32,787 nt of DNA from Providencia huaxiensis (GTDB taxonomy: Bacteria > Pseudomonadota > Gammaproteobacteria > Enterobacterales > Enterobacteriaceae), in NCBI RefSeq assembly GCF_002843235.3, contig NZ_CP031118.1, forward strand, positions 1 to 32,787. Direction: 5' to 3'. Position 1 is the stretch's first letter, and each line of letters starts with the position of its first letter. The notes beneath the pieces are model-generated. The model was given only the letters and a program-made list of their open reading frames with translations, was not told the origin of the DNA and did no database searches. Positions 30,996-32,787 of the stretch are shown here, one piece after another. A program made the translations under genes and the position numbers.

Positions 30996-31020
30996 AATTA
31001 TTGTATAGGGATTTTATTCA

Positions 31021-32040
31021 ATGGTTAGTGATAAAACAGTTAGACACTATCTTGATATAACGGGTTTAGGTGAATTTTTAGCTCAAGATGGTATCAGTGA
31101 GGTTATTATTAATAAACCTTGTGAGATTGTGATTGAGGGGGACAACGGTTGGACTTTTCATAAAGCCCCTAATGCAACCTTTGAAAATCTGCAACATTTA
31201 GGTACTGCATTAACAACTTACAATAATGCAGGGTCATTAGACGCAAAAAATCCAATCAAATCATTAGTGCTGCCTGATGGTGAACGTAGTCAAATAATTA
31301 TTCCTCCTGCCTGTGAAGCTGGCTGTATATCTATGACAATCCGTAAACCGTCATTAAAACGATTTACATTGAGAGACTATGTTGAGTCGGGGCGATTTAA
31401 AAAAATAAAGAGAGCAAGAAAATTTGATGGTGAATTGTCTGAATCTCAAAAAGATATGTTATCTCTTTATGAAAAGGCTTTAGATAATACCGATCTCTTT
31501 GAGGATTTTTTTAGGTTAGGGGTTCAAAATAGGTGTAATTTCTTAGTGGTTGGCGGAACTGGATCAGGGAAAACAACTTACGGTAAAACAATTGCTGATG
31601 AATTTCCTAAAGATAGAAGAATTATAACGATAGAAGATGTTCACGAAATGCCATTACCGTTACATAGAAATCATGTGCATTTATTTTATAAAGAGGGGGG
31701 AGTTAAACCTCGTACTTTGATTGAATCAGCTATGCGTATGAAACCTGATCATATCTTTTTAGCTGAATTAAGGGGGGATGAAGCATGGAGCTACTTAGAA
31801 GCCTTAAATACGGGGCATGAGGGAAGTATCACAACAATTCATGCAAATAATTGTTATGCCTCTTTTGAGCGTTTAAAATCATTGATTAAACAATCCCCCG
31901 TTGGTTTAACAATTGATATGGATTTAATAAATTATACAGTTAAAACAAGTTTGGATATTATTGTTTTTATGAATCATTCATACCCTACAGAAGTTTATTT
32001 TGATCCAATCGAAAAAATGAAGTTATTAAGTGGGGTTTGA
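31021..32040 (+). CDS. virB11: VirB11 traffic ATPase
   Basis: This 339-residue hexameric ATPase of the VirB11/GspE family switches the channel between pilus assembly and transfer. Walker A is GGTGSGKTT at residues 178-186. The Asp box TIEDVHEMPL, the Walker B region HIFLAELRGDEAW and the His box NTGHEGSITTIHAN follow. Length is normal. A hairpin precedes it, and the next gene starts 2 bases after its stop. Confidence 0.95.
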   Translation: MVSDKTVRHYLDITGLGEFLAQDGISEVIINKPCEIVIEGDNGWTFHKAPNATFENLQHLGTALTTYNNAGSLDAKNPIKSLVLPDGERSQIIIPPACEAGCISMTIRKPSLKRFTLRDYVESGRFKKIKRARKFDGELSESQKDMLSLYEKALDNTDLFEDFFRLGVQNRCNFLVVGGTGSGKTTYGKTIADEFPKDRRIITIEDVHEMPLPLHRNHVHLFYKEGGVKPRTLIESAMRMKPDHIFLAELRGDEAWSYLEALNTGHEGSITTIHANNCYASFERLKSLIKQSPVGLTIDMDLINYTVKTSLDIIVFMNHSYPTEVYFDPIEKMKLLSGV

Positions 32041-32042
32041 TT

Positions 32043-32330
32043 ATGCCTATAATTTATTTTCTCATTTTTGTTTTTTTTGCTTTTTTTGTTTTTAAATTAA
32101 AGCTGGTTGACCGTGTTTTTGATAGGTTTTCAATTATTGATTTATTGATTTTTAATGGTTTTATTGTGCCTTTAGCTGTTTTTTTGGCTTTGTTTTATTT
32201 TGGGTATGCTATTGATGATTCTTGTGTGGCTGCTTCTACGTTGTCACTTGCTTTAAATGCAATGGTTACTTTGTTATTTACTGTTAAAAAGGAAACGAAA
32301 GATGAAATTTCAAAAAAAAATATTAAATGA
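32043..32330 (+). CDS. Small membrane protein between virB11 and virD4
   Basis: This 95-residue protein has two or three hydrophobic segments (about 3-20, 33-53 and perhaps 60-80) and a Lys-rich tail. I start at the ATG 32043, with GGGG 7 bases upstream; a TTG at 32037 is possible but overlaps the virB11 stop. I do not recognise the family. Its position in the operon suggests an exclusion or channel accessory role. Confidence 0.6.
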   Translation: MPIIYFLIFVFFAFFVFKLKLVDRVFDRFSIIDLLIFNGFIVPLAVFLALFYFGYAIDDSCVAASTLSLALNAMVTLLFTVKKETKDEISKKNIK

Positions 32331-32475
32331 TTATATGTTTAACTTTAAATCGTTACAAACAAATCCTAGAAAGGGTAAATCTATACCTAAAGTTACTCTA
32401 ATGAGTAACTTTCCTTTTAATAGTATGAATAGAATAGTAACAATCGGTGAGGTCATAGATATTTATGGAAAATAA
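32302..32475 (+). CDS. 57-residue basic protein between virB11 and virD4
   Basis: This small basic protein (MKFQKKILNDYMFNFKSL at the start, IGEVIDIYGK at the end) overlaps the upstream gene by 29 bases and virD4 by 11 bases. AAGGA lies 9 bases before the ATG. The tight overlaps on both sides argue for a translated gene, although the protein has no recognised motif. It may help VirD4 expression by translational coupling. Confidence 0.5.
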   Translation: MKFQKKILNDYMFNFKSLQTNPRKGKSIPKVTLMSNFPFNSMNRIVTIGEVIDIYGK

Positions 32476-32787
32476 AAAGCCATTAATTATTTTCTTTTGT
32501 GCGTTATTTTTTATAGCGTTTGTATCTAGTTTCTATGTATCAGGGATTGCCTTGTTAACGGCTGCTGGCTTACCAGTGACCTTTGATAGTGTTCATTGGA
32601 ATACCTTTATTGATACTTACAGCCAATACAGTAGCAACAAAGCCTATAGATGGTACTTTGTTGCTGGCTTTGTTGGAATGGCAATCCCTTTTGTTATTTT
32701 TATTTTGTTTTGTGTGGTTGTATTTTTGGCTTTACGAAAAAAAATAACGATACATGGCGCTGCTAGGTTAGCTAATGATACTGATTT
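32465..32787 (+). CDS. virD4: VirD4 coupling protein, N-terminal part (continues at base 1)
   Basis: The first 107 complete codons of virD4 hold two membrane helices (about 6-30 and 60-85) with a periplasmic loop, then KKITIHGAARLANDTD. Text of the type HGxARxA before the nucleotide-binding domain is usual for VirD4. The last two bases join with base 1 to a TTA codon, and the frame then runs from base 2 to 1711. GGTGAGG lies about 11 bases upstream of the ATG. Confidence 0.93.
   Translation, partial: MENKKPLIIFFCALFFIAFVSSFYVSGIALLTAAGLPVTFDSVHWNTFIDTYSQYSSNKAYRWYFVAGFVGMAIPFVIFILFCVVVFLALRKKITIHGAARLANDTD

Overview
The window looks like one complete circular conjugative plasmid of 32,787 bp, opened inside the coupling-protein gene virD4. 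The reading frame that starts at 32465 runs to the last base and continues in the same frame from base 2 to the stop at 1711. The protein is whole across the join. The DNA is AT-rich and the backbone is proteobacterial: a VirB/VirD4 (MPF-T type) type IV secretion system, a relaxase, topoisomerase III, an H-NS-like protein, a Rep_3-type initiator with iterons, and DnaA boxes of the enterobacterial type. An AT-rich gammaproteobacterial host, for example in the Morganellaceae, is my inference. I see no resistance gene, transposase, insertion sequence, CRISPR array, tRNA or rRNA.

Layout. (1) 22080-32787 and 1-1711, plus strand: the transfer-channel operon. It begins with a small putative DNA-binding protein behind a clear promoter with an operator-like palindrome, then a lipoprotein, then virB1 to virB11 (including a 45-residue virB7), two small genes, and virD4. 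(2) 1701-7126: a secreted cysteine-rich protein, small membrane and unknown genes, topB and an H-NS-like silencer. (3) 7258-9816: accessory genes, namely two small membrane proteins, a helix-turn-helix/coiled-coil protein, a secreted SGNH hydrolase, a ribbon-helix-helix-like protein and a membrane-anchored DUF2726 protein. (4) 9859-13690, minus strand: a 1167-residue relaxase with an LPD7 domain, a small four-cysteine gene nested in another frame inside it, and a MobC-like accessory protein. (5) 13691-14024: the probable oriT hairpins, followed by six helically phased repeats. (6) 14025-16391, plus strand: a four-gene StbB-like operon (unknown protein, ParA/StbB-like ATPase, tail-anchored coiled-coil protein, degenerate P-loop-like protein). 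(7) 16853-19675, minus strand: small genes pointing back toward oriT. Two of them sit behind near-identical 340-bp upstream elements. This is the probable leading region. (8) 20100-21570: the rep gene, an open frame without a start codon just after it, and seven 22-bp iterons with DnaA boxes.

How it fits together. Rep and the iterons replicate the plasmid. MobC and the relaxase process oriT, VirD4 hands the DNA to the VirB channel, and TopB and the H-NS-like protein probably help with DNA topology and with silencing the plasmid in its host. The operon next to oriT resembles the R388 stb locus in position and in its ATPase, and probably governs plasmid positioning or inheritance. The genes behind the duplicated elements have the place and orientation expected of early-expressed leading-region genes, such as those under IncN CUP elements or the F-plasmid Frpo. 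They are the best candidates for an undescribed system here.
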